Shown here one piece after another: positions 9,416 to 19,652 of a DNA stretch of 64,000 bases. The stretch's first letter is position 1. The number at the start of each line of letters is the position of its first letter. The position numbers and the translations under genes are program-made. This DNA is from Candidatus Woesearchaeota archaeon (lineage in GTDB: Archaea > Nanobdellota > Nanobdellia > Woesearchaeales > DSVV01): positions 62,001 to 126,000 of the forward strand of contig JABJHR010000014.1 in assembly GCA_018661705.1 (NCBI GenBank). Direction: 5' to 3'. Below the pieces are notes generated by a model. The model saw nothing but the letters and a program-made list of their open reading frames with translations. It searched no databases and was not told the origin of the DNA.

Positions 9416-11023
9416 TTAACTACATGCACCTGCTGGAACGTTTGGTGTTGTAGAAGCTGCAACTTCTGTATCGCATCCTTCTACATCATTATATTGGCAG
9501 AAATTGGTTTGGACAGTTGCTGCATCAATACCTGAAAACTTGTTTTGGTTATTAGCAATCCATGTTGGACTAGCACCAATACCAAGACCATTTGCAATCT
9601 TAATATCTTCGCTTAACAATTCTGCTCCTTGTTCACCATCAAAACAAGTTTCAACTGCTGTAACATCTACACTAAATTCTTCTGCACATGTTTTCCAGTT
9701 AACTCCTTTTACACCATTGGTGCTCCTGCAGTATAAATAGTCTAACCATGCATCAGGTGAATGTTCTTTAACACAAAGTTGAATAATGTTTTCATCTACT
9801 TCATATTGCCCATGCAAACTATCAAAACCATCTTGTACTTCATTTGCAATGTAATGAACTTCATAATCAACTGCATCTCCTAAGTTATCAACAACACCTT
9901 TCAATGCTTCAACACCTTTTCTACCGTATGGACAATCACTCATTATGAAAAGTTGTAGATTACCTTTTTCTTCTTCTCTGCAAACAAAGTCTTCTTTACA
10001 ACTATCATCATCACAATCAATGTTTCCATTCCCAGTATCATCAATTTCATTGTTACAAATTTCTTTTATTGGATCAAAACTAGCTCCAACCATTAATGAA
10101 AGATATTCACCTTGAGGTACAAGATACTGTTGAACAGCTGCATAACCTTCACCTTCCTTGACTGCTTGATCAAACAAGAATGCTGGAAGTACTTTTACGC
10201 CTGCTGTTTCAAATAATTCTTTTCCTTCTTCAGACATATAATCCAAAGCTGTGACTTCTAGTCCTGGAAAAATCCCTTTTAATTGAGAAACAACACCAGT
10301 TGCCGCTTGACATTCAGCACATCTTTTATCATTCAACATAATTAAATTAACTTTTGTTGGTTCTGGGATATCATTACAAGCTTCTGGCTTGTCTGATTCA
10401 AAAGCATTACAAATTGCTCTTAAAAAATCATTCTCTGTTCTTCCACCAGCATATGGCTGATCATTAAGGAAAATAGTTGGGCTACCTCTAGCACTAACAG
10501 CTGTAGCTTTTTTAGCTGATTCACTTAATAATTCTTTACCTTCATCCCCATCATAACATGCTTCAATTTTTGCAACATCTAATTCAGAAGATTTTGCACA
10601 TGCGTTCCAGTTACCAGGAATTGCTTGTGCATTTGCATTCATGCACACAACCATATCCATGTATTTATCAGGATAATATTCAGCTGCACATAACTGAGCA
10701 ATGTTTCCTAAAACTTCTGGCGTTCCATGTAAAGATTGAAATTGTCCAGGAGCTGTCTCGGTTACAATAAACTCTAGATTAAAATCAACTGCCCCTCCTA
10801 ATTGATCTAATACAGGTTTAACTGCATCCTCTACTTGAGTTCCATACGGACACTGACTCATAACATAAAAATCTAATTTAACTTGTTCTCCATCATAATC
10901 TGAACCACCACCTGGCATTTTCACCAGACTATAAGCAGAAACTAAACCTATTATTACAATAATAAGAACAGCTGGCACTAAAATATCATTTAAAGAAATA
11001 CCTCTCTTAAACATCTTTTTCAT
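9416..11023 (-). CDS. Membrane-anchored tandem thioredoxin/DsbA-like protein
   Basis: Two paralogous domains with CPYG active sites (SQCPYGTQVEDAVKPVLDQLGGAVD..., SDCPYGRKGVEALKGVVDNLGDAVD...), middle segment with CAEC, Ca-loop-like DDTGNGNIDCDDDSC. Confidence 0.75.
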   Translation of the reverse strand: MKKMFKRGISLNDILVPAVLIIVIIGLVSAYSLVKMPGGGSDYDGEQVKLDFYVMSQCPYGTQVEDAVKPVLDQLGGAVDFNLEFIVTETAPGQFQSLHGTPEVLGNIAQLCAAEYYPDKYMDMVVCMNANAQAIPGNWNACAKSSELDVAKIEACYDGDEGKELLSESAKKATAVSARGSPTIFLNDQPYAGGRTENDFLRAICNAFESDKPEACNDIPEPTKVNLIMLNDKRCAECQAATGVVSQLKGIFPGLEVTALDYMSEEGKELFETAGVKVLPAFLFDQAVKEGEGYAAVQQYLVPQGEYLSLMVGASFDPIKEICNNEIDDTGNGNIDCDDDSCKEDFVCREEEKGNLQLFIMSDCPYGRKGVEALKGVVDNLGDAVDYEVHYIANEVQDGFDSLHGQYEVDENIIQLCVKEHSPDAWLDYLYCRSTNGVKGVNWKTCAEEFSVDVTAVETCFDGEQGAELLSEDIKIANGLGIGASPTWIANNQNKFSGIDAATVQTNFCQYNDVEGCDTEVAASTTPNVPAGACS

Positions 11024-11144
11024 TTACAATTCACCCCTTTAGTTTACTAATTTATTATTAATTTATACACTCAAGACATTTATCCTTTATATATTTTATT
11101 GAATAACTTATAGGGGCTTTTGTTATTAAAAGTAAGAAAAACCC

Positions 11145-11232
11145 TCGTGAAAAAAAAGCATCCGCAATTGTTGAAGAGTATTTCTCTGCAAATAACTCTA
11201 GAACACTAGGGCGAAGCCAATATAGCTCACTA
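11145..11232 (+). repeat. Family B palindromic repeat, copy B1
   Basis: CTCGTGAAAAAAAAGCATCCGCAATTGTTGAAGAGT...ACTCTAGAACACTAGGGCGAAGCCAATATAGCTCACTAA. Confidence 0.8.
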
Positions 11233-11299
11233 ATTTTTTAAATTATTTAGAAATAAGTAGTATCAAAAAAATAAGAAAAAAAAGAAAAAAGCTAAAAGC

Positions 11300-13630
11300 T
11301 TATTTTCTGCTTACTGCAACAATTAATCCAACAATAACCAGTATAACAACAAGAATTGCTGCTAATAACAAACCTAAATACAATGAACTGTCGAAGAAAC
11401 TATTATCATCGTCAGCATCTACTGTAGTTGTGGTTTGTGTAGGTGTGTTTGTTGGAGTTGATGTTACAATAACTTCAACATCATCATCATCATCGCCACT
11501 GTCTTGAGTTGTATCTGTAGTTGTGGTAGATGTTTGAGATCCGCCGCAAGGTACAATTGTCAAAACAGCTGAAGCTGTTTCAATGTCGTCATCATCGTTA
11601 TAGTAAGCTTTTCCAGTAACTACATATGTTTTTTCAACTGCATTTGCTGGAACATTCAAAGAGAATGTTTTCTTAAAGTAGGTATCATCATCATCTGAAT
11701 TTCCTTCTTCAAGTTCGAATAATTCAATCTCTTCAATGTTTAACTCATCTTGTGAGATAACTAATTGAACATCTTCATCATGCCCACCAGTGTTTAATAA
11801 CTTAACAGATAAGTCTAAGTTATTATTATTACAACTAAGTGTGGAAGGGCTTAATGTGAATGTTTTAAACTTAAGTTTGTTGTTTTCTTTCTCAACTTTA
11901 ACAGTGAAATCAACAAAATCAGCTTCGTAGAAAGCACCAGTGTCTTTATCGTAACCAACTGCTTCTATTGTTCCTGAATAAGTTCCTTCTTCAGCATCTA
12001 ATGGAACATTGATTGTGAAATCTTCTTCAGATTTATCACCATCATCAAGGTTTTCATAGTCTTTATCAAGATCATGATCTCCCTCATCTCCCATTTCTGC
12101 TAATGTTAAGGTTACTTCAATATCTTCTACTTCGAAATCATTTTCGTCATCCTTTTCGCAAGTATTTTTAACCTCAACTGTGAATTTTAACTTATCACCA
12201 GGTTCAACTTCATCAATTGATCCGCCGTTTTCATCAAGACCTGAGTCTTTATCATCAGCATCTTCTCCTGCATAAGCTTTAACATCATAAATTTCGATGC
12301 ATGAAGGTCTTTTGACTTGTAATTTAAAGTCATCAGTTACTTCAAGTTGTTCACCTGAAAGAGTGTATGTAGCTTTTACAGTGAAATAATAATAACCTTC
12401 ATCAAGTTCGCTAGGTGTCCATGATACAACTTTGTTAGCAAAACTCATACCAGCAGGAACTGCTAATGTAGGTGCTTTTGCTAATAATTGATATGACACT
12501 GGCAAATTACTTGGGTTATTAAGCTTTGATTCAACATTTAAACTAAATGTTTCACCATAAATAACAGTTTGATCAGCTATGTTTAAGGAAGGTGCTGCAG
12601 GTGTTGAAACTGTAATAGTATATTCTTCTGTTACTGTTTCTATACCAGGAGCACTAATTTCTAACTTAACATTGTCTGAACCAGCCTCTGTTGGTTTACC
12701 TGAAAGAGTAATACCATCCTTATCTCCGCCTTGCATATTTAACCATTCTGGTTTATTAACAAATTGGTAGTTAGGAAGAACATCATCAGGGTTTGAGATT
12801 GCTAGATTGTATTCATAATCTACATCAACTGTAGCAGTTGTTACTTCTGTAGATGTAATTGCAATACCATCAGCATTATCATTTGTAACTAAAAAACAGA
12901 TATTATCTGTATCTTTTCCGCCATTTTTGTCTGTAACTTGGATTGTACAACAAGCATCATTACTGTTTGTGTTTGCATAATCAGCAGCAGGTGTGTATTT
13001 AAACTCACTACCATCTGATGCAACATTACAGTTTACTTTACTTGTATCTTCGCTTGTTACAACAAATACGAAACCATCAACATCTTCATCATCTGAAACA
13101 TAACTTAACATGAATTTGTTCCATGCTGTTTCTCCAGAATCTTCTTCAATTGTTTCTGAATCATCGCCTGCAAAGTTAAGTACAGGTTCGTTATTTCCTA
13201 CTGAAAGAGATGCAGTTTTTGTATTTTCATAATTTAAATCTGCGTCAACAGGATCTTGCCATACTGCTTCTACAACACAATCAACTGAGTTTCCTACTTC
13301 TAAACTAGGATCAGCCATTTCAGCTGTAATTGTTGTACTTAATTCAAAATTATCTAATGAATCATCAACAGCAACAATTTCATTGTTTACTTTCCATGTT
13401 ACAGTTACGTCTAAGCTACCTAAATCATCCTGAACTAATGAATTAGTTGAGAATAACTTAAAGTTACAAACAGGTGTACTGTCATGGAATAATTCAACAT
13501 CTCCACCAACGCCATCAGTAATTTTGATGTCTGCGCCAATTAAAAGATCTGTAGCAGCGCTAACAGCCATTAAACTAACTAAAAAGACCGCTAATACCGC
13601 AATTAATTTTCCAATTGCATTTAATCTCAT
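11300..13630 (-). CDS. Surface/S-layer-like protein with Ig/cadherin-like repeats and C-terminal TM anchor
   Basis: Signal peptide, acidic beta-rich domains, Thr-rich stalk TSTTTTDTTQDSGDDDDD, C-terminal TM LYLGLLLAAILVVILVIVGLIVAVSRK. Confidence 0.7.
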   Translation of the reverse strand: MRLNAIGKLIAVLAVFLVSLMAVSAATDLLIGADIKITDGVGGDVELFHDSTPVCNFKLFSTNSLVQDDLGSLDVTVTWKVNNEIVAVDDSLDNFELSTTITAEMADPSLEVGNSVDCVVEAVWQDPVDADLNYENTKTASLSVGNNEPVLNFAGDDSETIEEDSGETAWNKFMLSYVSDDEDVDGFVFVVTSEDTSKVNCNVASDGSEFKYTPAADYANTNSNDACCTIQVTDKNGGKDTDNICFLVTNDNADGIAITSTEVTTATVDVDYEYNLAISNPDDVLPNYQFVNKPEWLNMQGGDKDGITLSGKPTEAGSDNVKLEISAPGIETVTEEYTITVSTPAAPSLNIADQTVIYGETFSLNVESKLNNPSNLPVSYQLLAKAPTLAVPAGMSFANKVVSWTPSELDEGYYYFTVKATYTLSGEQLEVTDDFKLQVKRPSCIEIYDVKAYAGEDADDKDSGLDENGGSIDEVEPGDKLKFTVEVKNTCEKDDENDFEVEDIEVTLTLAEMGDEGDHDLDKDYENLDDGDKSEEDFTINVPLDAEEGTYSGTIEAVGYDKDTGAFYEADFVDFTVKVEKENNKLKFKTFTLSPSTLSCNNNNLDLSVKLLNTGGHDEDVQLVISQDELNIEEIELFELEEGNSDDDDTYFKKTFSLNVPANAVEKTYVVTGKAYYNDDDDIETASAVLTIVPCGGSQTSTTTTDTTQDSGDDDDDVEVIVTSTPTNTPTQTTTTVDADDDNSFFDSSLYLGLLLAAILVVILVIVGLIVAVSRK

Positions 13631-13879
13631 TTTTTGTCCTCCGTTTAAGTTTTAAAAACCGAATATAAGTTCGTTATAGCTAAAACTCCACAGATTGCCC
13701 GTGTAAGTGTTATATAGCTAACTCTATCCCCTCTTTTAAGATACCACCTAATTTTTAACCCCTTTTACTAGTATTATATATTATATAGGGCCAAATACAC
13801 CCAATATGATATTATTCAAGAGTAGTCACTACCATATATAAAGTTTTCGAAGATTACAACTAAAACACACAACACAACC

Positions 13880-14356
13880 TTATTTTATCTTCTGTACAAA
13901 ATCCTTAACTCTTTGCATATGCTCATCAAAATCCTTTGCAACTTCTTTTGTCTTAAATGTCAAAGTTGCTTTTGGCTCTTTCCCAGATATTTCTGCCATA
14001 TGCAAGAATGCCTTATCATCACCATTTCCACCCATTGTACAAAAGAATGCTACATTTTGAAAATGGCCAGAAAACTTAGAAAGATATGATCTTATTGGAC
14101 TTGCCATTGTCCATGCCCAGATTGGTGTTCCAATTACAACTAAATCATAATCAGAAGGATCTTTCTTAACTTCCTCAATCTTTGGCAGTTTCTTCATAGA
14201 AGATTCTTTACCTGCTTTAAGATAACCTAATGGCCCTTTGTAATTAGTTTTAGAATGAATTTCCTCAATATCTGCTTTTATCAAAGAAGCAATAGTTTCT
14301 GCTACTTTTTTTGTAATGCCAGTTCTTGAATGATATACTATTAGTGTTTTCATCAT
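13880..14356 (-). CDS. Flavodoxin family protein
   Basis: MKTLIVYHSRTGITKKVAETIA...DLVVIGTPIWAWTMASPIRSYL. Confidence 0.88.
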   Translation of the reverse strand: MMKTLIVYHSRTGITKKVAETIASLIKADIEEIHSKTNYKGPLGYLKAGKESSMKKLPKIEEVKKDPSDYDLVVIGTPIWAWTMASPIRSYLSKFSGHFQNVAFFCTMGGNGDDKAFLHMAEISGKEPKATLTFKTKEVAKDFDEHMQRVKDFVQKIK

Positions 14357-14362
14357 AATACC

Positions 14363-15028
14363 TCACTTCTTTCTATACTCCAAATACGAATAAACAAACA
14401 AAAACAAGGCAGTAAATAATACAGGCACTAAAACTAACCAAATTGCAATTTCCTGGAAAAACAAACCAAAAAAAGCAATTATCCCACATGTCTTAAACAT
14501 TTTCCCACCTAATTGATGAGTTTTCTTCCATACTTTATCACTGCTTAAAGTCCATGGAGTTCTAATTCCAACAAACCAATTTCTTTCTGCATTTTTTAAT
14601 AAATAACCAATATAGAAAAACAACACACCCATTGCAGCAACCATCATCACAGACATATTAAACACATAACCAAGATTCCAAAGCAATGTCAAAAGATAGA
14701 TATACAACAAAAACCCCAGCAAAACAACAACAAACCAATCATAGTAAGCTCTAAATTTTACAAAGTTCTTTTTGAGTGGATCAATGCTTGGTAGCAATAA
14801 AAATAATCCAAACATGAAAATGGAAAGAATTGGCATTAAGAACAATCCCCAGAATTTACTCATATTACCATCAACTTCTCCTTTTGCATTCCAATGGGAT
14901 GCCATTTGATCAGGCATTGATGGATAATAATAAAACGCAAGCACAAAAGAAACAACAATAAATAATACACTTAACCAGAACGCTAGTTTAGACATTTTCA
15001 TAGTATCACCCTCTTTTATGAAACACAT
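14363..15028 (-). CDS. DUF1648/SdpI-family membrane protein
   Basis: YYPSMPDQMASHWNAKGEVDGNMSKFWGLFLMP and GIRTPWTLSSDKVWKKTHQLGGKMF signatures. Confidence 0.85.
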   Translation of the reverse strand: MCFIKEGDTMKMSKLAFWLSVLFIVVSFVLAFYYYPSMPDQMASHWNAKGEVDGNMSKFWGLFLMPILSIFMFGLFLLLPSIDPLKKNFVKFRAYYDWFVVVLLGFLLYIYLLTLLWNLGYVFNMSVMMVAAMGVLFFYIGYLLKNAERNWFVGIRTPWTLSSDKVWKKTHQLGGKMFKTCGIIAFFGLFFQEIAIWLVLVPVLFTALFLFVYSYLEYRKK

Positions 15029-15054
15029 TAATAATTTAATACATTAAATCAAGT

Positions 15055-16008
15055 TCATTTCAACGTTGTAATTGGTCTGCTTTGAAGCACATACAATTTA
15101 CCTTTCTCAATACTCCATTCAATATCAACAGGGAATTTGTAATGTTTTTCCAGCTTAATTATAATATTGGCAACTTCTTTTATTTGTTTCTCTGTTAATT
15201 TCTGAGTTTTGCCCGTTTCCTCAGGTATATTTTGCCATTTGTTTTCAACACCTGCAACTGTATCAACCTTAACAAGCATTTTTTGTTGCGTGTTAACAGA
15301 AATATCTTCAATCACACCCTCTTTTTTCTTAACAACATAACTATCAGGTGTAATTTGTCCAGAAACAATTGCCTCTCCTAATCCAAAACCAGCTTCTATT
15401 ATTAATTGATTTCTATCTTCTGTTACAGGATGCACTGAAAAACCAATTCCTGAAACTTCAGGTTCAATCATTTTCTGAACAACAACTGCTACTGAAATCT
15501 TTTCACCATGCAATCCTTTTTCAAATCTATAAAAAATAGCTCTTGGAGTAAATAATGATGCCCAACATTTTCTAACATTTTCTAATAAATCTTTTTTTGT
15601 TGTATTTAGAAAAGTATCTAATTGACCAGCCCAAGCAGCTCTTGCACTATCTTCAGCTGTTGCAGAACTTCGAACAGCAACAAACTTTGTACCTAAACTA
15701 TTAAACTCTTCAACAATTTCATCTGCAATATCTTTTGGAATCTCAGTATTATTAATCAGGGCTTGTATTTTTTCAGAAGCATTTTCAATTGTATGCATTA
15801 CTTCTTTATCAACTTCATCTAACGCCGCACCTACTTCAACAATTAAATCAGTTTCATCTAAGAATCTATCAAAAGCATCTGCTATTACAACAAAACCAGG
15901 TGGCACATTAAATCCTGCTTTAGTCATTTCCCCTAAAGAAGCTCCTTTACCACCAGCAAGATTAACATCTTTTTTAGTAATATCTGAAAAATCCTTAATA
16001 TGTTTCAT
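15055..16008 (-). CDS. Stand-alone PEP synthase / PPDK N-terminal (PEP/pyruvate-binding, ATP-grasp-like) domain protein
   Basis: NLAGGKGASLGEMTKAGFNVPPGFVV...VRSSATAEDSARAAWAGQLDTFLN...DIEWSIEKGKLYVLQSRPITTLK; ends at 317 aa with no swivelling His or PEP-utilizer barrel domain. Confidence 0.88.
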   Translation of the reverse strand: MKHIKDFSDITKKDVNLAGGKGASLGEMTKAGFNVPPGFVVIADAFDRFLDETDLIVEVGAALDEVDKEVMHTIENASEKIQALINNTEIPKDIADEIVEEFNSLGTKFVAVRSSATAEDSARAAWAGQLDTFLNTTKKDLLENVRKCWASLFTPRAIFYRFEKGLHGEKISVAVVVQKMIEPEVSGIGFSVHPVTEDRNQLIIEAGFGLGEAIVSGQITPDSYVVKKKEGVIEDISVNTQQKMLVKVDTVAGVENKWQNIPEETGKTQKLTEKQIKEVANIIIKLEKHYKFPVDIEWSIEKGKLYVLQSRPITTLK

Positions 16009-16236
16009 GTTTACTCATTTGAATATTTTGATTTATTTAAATTTTATGGGTAATGAGTATTGAGTTGTGGGTAATAAGTTGGTAATGGGCAGGTAATGAA
16101 TATTGGGGTTTTGAGCATTGCTTCTTTTTCTCAGAACTAATTAACTCAGAACCAACCCATAACTCACCACCCACAACTACTTACATCTATAATTTCATAT
16201 AAAACTTTATATACATCCCAACATATATGCATAATT

Positions 16237-18183
16237 ATGCAATTTATGAACTTTACGTTAGACAAATTCCAAGAAGAAGCAGTTAATGCTATTGATAAGA
16301 ATAAATCAGTGCTTGTATCTGCGCCAACTGGTTCTGGAAAAACATTAATTGCTGATTATGCAATAGATAAAGCACTAAAAGGAAATAAGAGAATAATATA
16401 TACTGCTCCAATTAAAGCATTATCTAATCAAAAATATAAAGACTTCACAGAGCAATATGGTGCAGATAAGATTGGGTTAATGACCGGTGATATTGTAATT
16501 AACACAGAAGCACAAGTTCTGATAATGACAACTGAAGTTTACAGAAACATGGCAATTATCAAAGATCCAATGCTAGATGATGTATTATATTGTATCATGG
16601 ATGAGATTCATTTTATCAGTGATGTTGAAAGAGGTCATGTTTGGGAAGAATCAATTATTTTTAGTGATAATAAAACAAGATTTATTTTTTTGTCTGCAAC
16701 AATTCCTAATTCAGTAGAATTTGCATCTTGGGTAGGAAAAATTAAAAAACATAAAGTTGAAATAATTAGATATGACCACAGACCAGTTCCATTAAAAATT
16801 GTGTTTTACGATACAGACCTTGGAATAACAACATTAGACAAAATAAAAGAACAAAAAAAATTAGATAAATATCCCAGATATGGTCATTCTAGGAAAAGAC
16901 AACGTTTTGCACAAAAAATAGAACCACCAAATTATGTTGATGTTGTTCAAGACCTTAAACATAAAGATAAACTACCTTGCATATTTTTTGTTTTCTCTAG
17001 AAAAAAAACACAAGATTATGCATTTAAATTAGCAAAAAAATATAATTATCTTACTGAAGAAGAAAAGAAAGAATTATCAAGCATTGTTAGTGCAGAATTC
17101 ATAAAAATTAGTGCAGAAGTTGCATCATTAAATTCTACAAAAACTTTAAGACAATGTTTAGGCAAAGGTGTTGCATTTCATCATGCAGGATTATTACCAG
17201 ATGTTAAACATGTTGTTGAAAAGTTGTTTGCAAAAGGTTTACTAAAAGTATTATTTGCAACTGAAACTTTCGCAGTTGGAATTAACATGCCTGCTAAAAC
17301 AGTTTGTTTTGATGGGCTTAGAAAATATACAGGAACAGGGTTTAGATATCTAAACTCAAAAGAATTTTTTCAGATTTCTGGAAGAGCTGGAAGAAGAGGA
17401 ATGGATAAAGAAGGACTTTCTATTTCATTAATTCACAGAAGAAGTGCAGACATTGAAAAAATCAAAGAATTTACTGAGAAAGATATTTTACCATTAAAAT
17501 CTCAGTTCCGAATTTCATATAATACTGTTTTAAACATGATTAATTTACACAATGAAAAAGAAATTGAACAAATTTTAATGAAAAACTTTTTTACATTCCA
17601 AGAACTAGGAAAAAGAGCAAGTGGAACATATGTTTTAAGACAAATTAAAGCAAGATATGAAAGATTAGTTAGGACACTAAGAAAATTAGGCTACACAAAT
17701 AAAAACGGACTTACAGAGTTAGGATTATTCACATCAAAAATTTATTCTGATGAATTAGAAGTTTCACAATTGTTTGCTGCTGATTTTGATTTTAAGTTTG
17801 ATGAATACACAATTTTGCTTGCAATTGGAGCGTTAGTCTATGAAGAACGAAAAGGAACAACATTTTATAATTTGTTTCCATCTCAAAAATTAAGCAAACT
17901 AGCAATAGCAATAAAAAATCACCCTATTTTAAAAAAAGGGAAATGGTCTAAAAACATAAACAATATGTCTGCTATAGTCCAACCATGTTTTGAACAAAAG
18001 TCATTCATTACAATTCTTAAAAATACAAACATGCTTGAAGGAGACTTAATCAGAATAATGATGCAAATGTTAGACAAGCTTGAACAACTTGAAAGAGCAT
18101 CAATGGACCATAATTTCACGGCACTGGTTAGAAATTCTAAATATTTAGTTAGAGAATCACTAAAAGGAATACATATATTTTAG
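16237..18183 (+). CDS. Ski2/Mtr4-like DExH-box RNA helicase
   Basis: SAPTGSGKT, MDEIHFISD, LSATIPN, FATETFAVGINMPAKTV, QISGRAGRRGMD. Confidence 0.9.
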   Translation: MQFMNFTLDKFQEEAVNAIDKNKSVLVSAPTGSGKTLIADYAIDKALKGNKRIIYTAPIKALSNQKYKDFTEQYGADKIGLMTGDIVINTEAQVLIMTTEVYRNMAIIKDPMLDDVLYCIMDEIHFISDVERGHVWEESIIFSDNKTRFIFLSATIPNSVEFASWVGKIKKHKVEIIRYDHRPVPLKIVFYDTDLGITTLDKIKEQKKLDKYPRYGHSRKRQRFAQKIEPPNYVDVVQDLKHKDKLPCIFFVFSRKKTQDYAFKLAKKYNYLTEEEKKELSSIVSAEFIKISAEVASLNSTKTLRQCLGKGVAFHHAGLLPDVKHVVEKLFAKGLLKVLFATETFAVGINMPAKTVCFDGLRKYTGTGFRYLNSKEFFQISGRAGRRGMDKEGLSISLIHRRSADIEKIKEFTEKDILPLKSQFRISYNTVLNMINLHNEKEIEQILMKNFFTFQELGKRASGTYVLRQIKARYERLVRTLRKLGYTNKNGLTELGLFTSKIYSDELEVSQLFAADFDFKFDEYTILLAIGALVYEERKGTTFYNLFPSQKLSKLAIAIKNHPILKKGKWSKNINNMSAIVQPCFEQKSFITILKNTNMLEGDLIRIMMQMLDKLEQLERASMDHNFTALVRNSKYLVRESLKGIHIF

Positions 18184-18270
18184 AGTTAGTTTAAAATATT
18201 ATTAAAAAATAAAATTCTAATGAAAAATAGATAATAGTAAAAACAAAATTCTAAAAAAATAAAGAAAAAA

Positions 18271-18365
18271 CTTAGTGAAAAAAGTAGCATCCGCAATTGT
18301 TGAAGAGTATTACACTGCATGTCACTCTTCAACACTGGGTCCGAAGGACATGTCACTCACGAGTT
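18271..18365 (+). repeat. Family B palindromic repeat, copy B2
   Basis: TTAGTGAAAAAAGTAGCATCCGCAA-TTGAAGAGT...ACTCTTCAA-CACTGG-GTCC-GAA-GGAC-ATGTCACTCACGAG. Confidence 0.85.
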
Positions 18366-18463
18366 ATTCTAAGTTTTAACTATTAAATTATAAACACCAT
18401 TAGAAATATCTTAACAAAAATCAACAAAATAATAATTTAAAAAAAGAAATAAAAATAAAAAAA

Positions 18464-18745
18464 TTACTCAAACTCTAATTCTACACCAGATGTTTTTGTT
18501 GTAATTAAATTATATAGGAAAGCTCCTACACCACCTACAACAAATCCAAATATTACGTAGAGAATTGGCAGATAAATAAAATCCCATCCTAACCAAAATG
18601 TGCTATCAAAGATTGATAATACTAAATATACTACATCAACAAGTAATGCAACAATTAGCATTAAAATAGCATAGATTTTTGCTAGTGGAAGAATTCCAAT
18701 TTTTTTCAAAACCATAATATTTCCTTTTTTTGCCATATTTTTCAC
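18464..18745 (-). CDS. Small membrane protein
   Basis: 93 aa ORF with TM segments. Confidence 0.55.
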   Translation of the reverse strand: MKNMAKKGNIMVLKKIGILPLAKIYAILMLIVALLVDVVYLVLSIFDSTFWLGWDFIYLPILYVIFGFVVGGVGAFLYNLITTKTSGVELEFE

Positions 18746-18836
18746 CCCTTTTTTGATAATAATAATAATCTTATATTATTACTCTTATTTGCCATATTTA
18801 TATATTTTTTGCCAATTTTATGCTGAAGTTACATAA

Positions 18837-18888
18837 AAGGGCGGTGGATGGGGGCTCCTAGAGGGATGGTTAATCTGTTTTCACTAAT
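18837..18888 (+). repeat. Motif C, copy C2
   Basis: TGGGGGCTCCTAGAGGGATGGTTAATCTGTTTTCACTAA, near identical to the right half of 7778-7829. Confidence 0.8.
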
Positions 18889-18944
18889 TATATACGCCAC
18901 TAAGATAAGCAAAATTTAAATAAACTAATTCATTAACTAATATT

Positions 18945-19652
18945 ATGGACATAGAAACAAGACAAGCAAAACACATTGCTATGATTATGGATGGAAACAG
19001 AAGATATGCTAAAAAACTCCATTTACCAGCTGGTGTTGGCCATGAAAAAGGAGCTGAAAAATTAAGTAATGTAATTAAATGGTGTTTGGAAGCAGAAATT
19101 AAAGAATTAACATTATACGCGTTTTCTATGCAAAATTTTCACAGAAAACAAGAAGAAGTTGAAGGATTATTCAAATTATTCAGGAAACATTTTGCAAAGC
19201 TTAATGATGATAAAAGTATTATAGAAAAAAAAATAAGAATCAAAGTTGTTGGTAGAAAACATTTATTTCCTAATGACATACAAGAATCAATAGCAAAAAT
19301 TGAAGAAAAAACAAAACAACATGATAATTTAACAATAAATTTTGCAATGGCATATGGGGGCAGAGAAGAAATCGTTGATGCTGCAAGAAAAATCGCAAGT
19401 GAAATTAAACATAATGAAATAACTGCAGAAGAGATTGATAATGAAACATTTGCAAATCACCTTTATTTTAAGTCTGATCCTGATTTAGTAATTAGAACTG
19501 GGGGAGATTATCGAACATCTAACTTTCTACCTTGGCAAACTGTTTATTCTGAATGGTTTTTCACCCAAAGTTTATGGCCAGAACTAAACAAAGAAGAATT
19601 TCTTGACATCTTAAACCAATTTAATAATAGAGAAAGAAGATTTGGGAAGTAA
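18945..19652 (+). CDS. uppS: cis-Prenyltransferase (undecaprenyl/dehydrodolichyl diphosphate synthase family)
   Basis: HIAMIMDGNRRYAKK...GHEKGAEKL...TLYAFSMQNFHRKQEEV...DLVIRTGGDYRTSNFLPWQTVYSEWFF. Confidence 0.93.
   Translation: MDIETRQAKHIAMIMDGNRRYAKKLHLPAGVGHEKGAEKLSNVIKWCLEAEIKELTLYAFSMQNFHRKQEEVEGLFKLFRKHFAKLNDDKSIIEKKIRIKVVGRKHLFPNDIQESIAKIEEKTKQHDNLTINFAMAYGGREEIVDAARKIASEIKHNEITAEEIDNETFANHLYFKSDPDLVIRTGGDYRTSNFLPWQTVYSEWFFTQSLWPELNKEEFLDILNQFNNRERRFGK

Noticed and set aside
13640-13880. Possible riboswitch in the long leader of the surface protein gene
   Set aside because: No conserved motif or strong paired structure could be recognised by eye.
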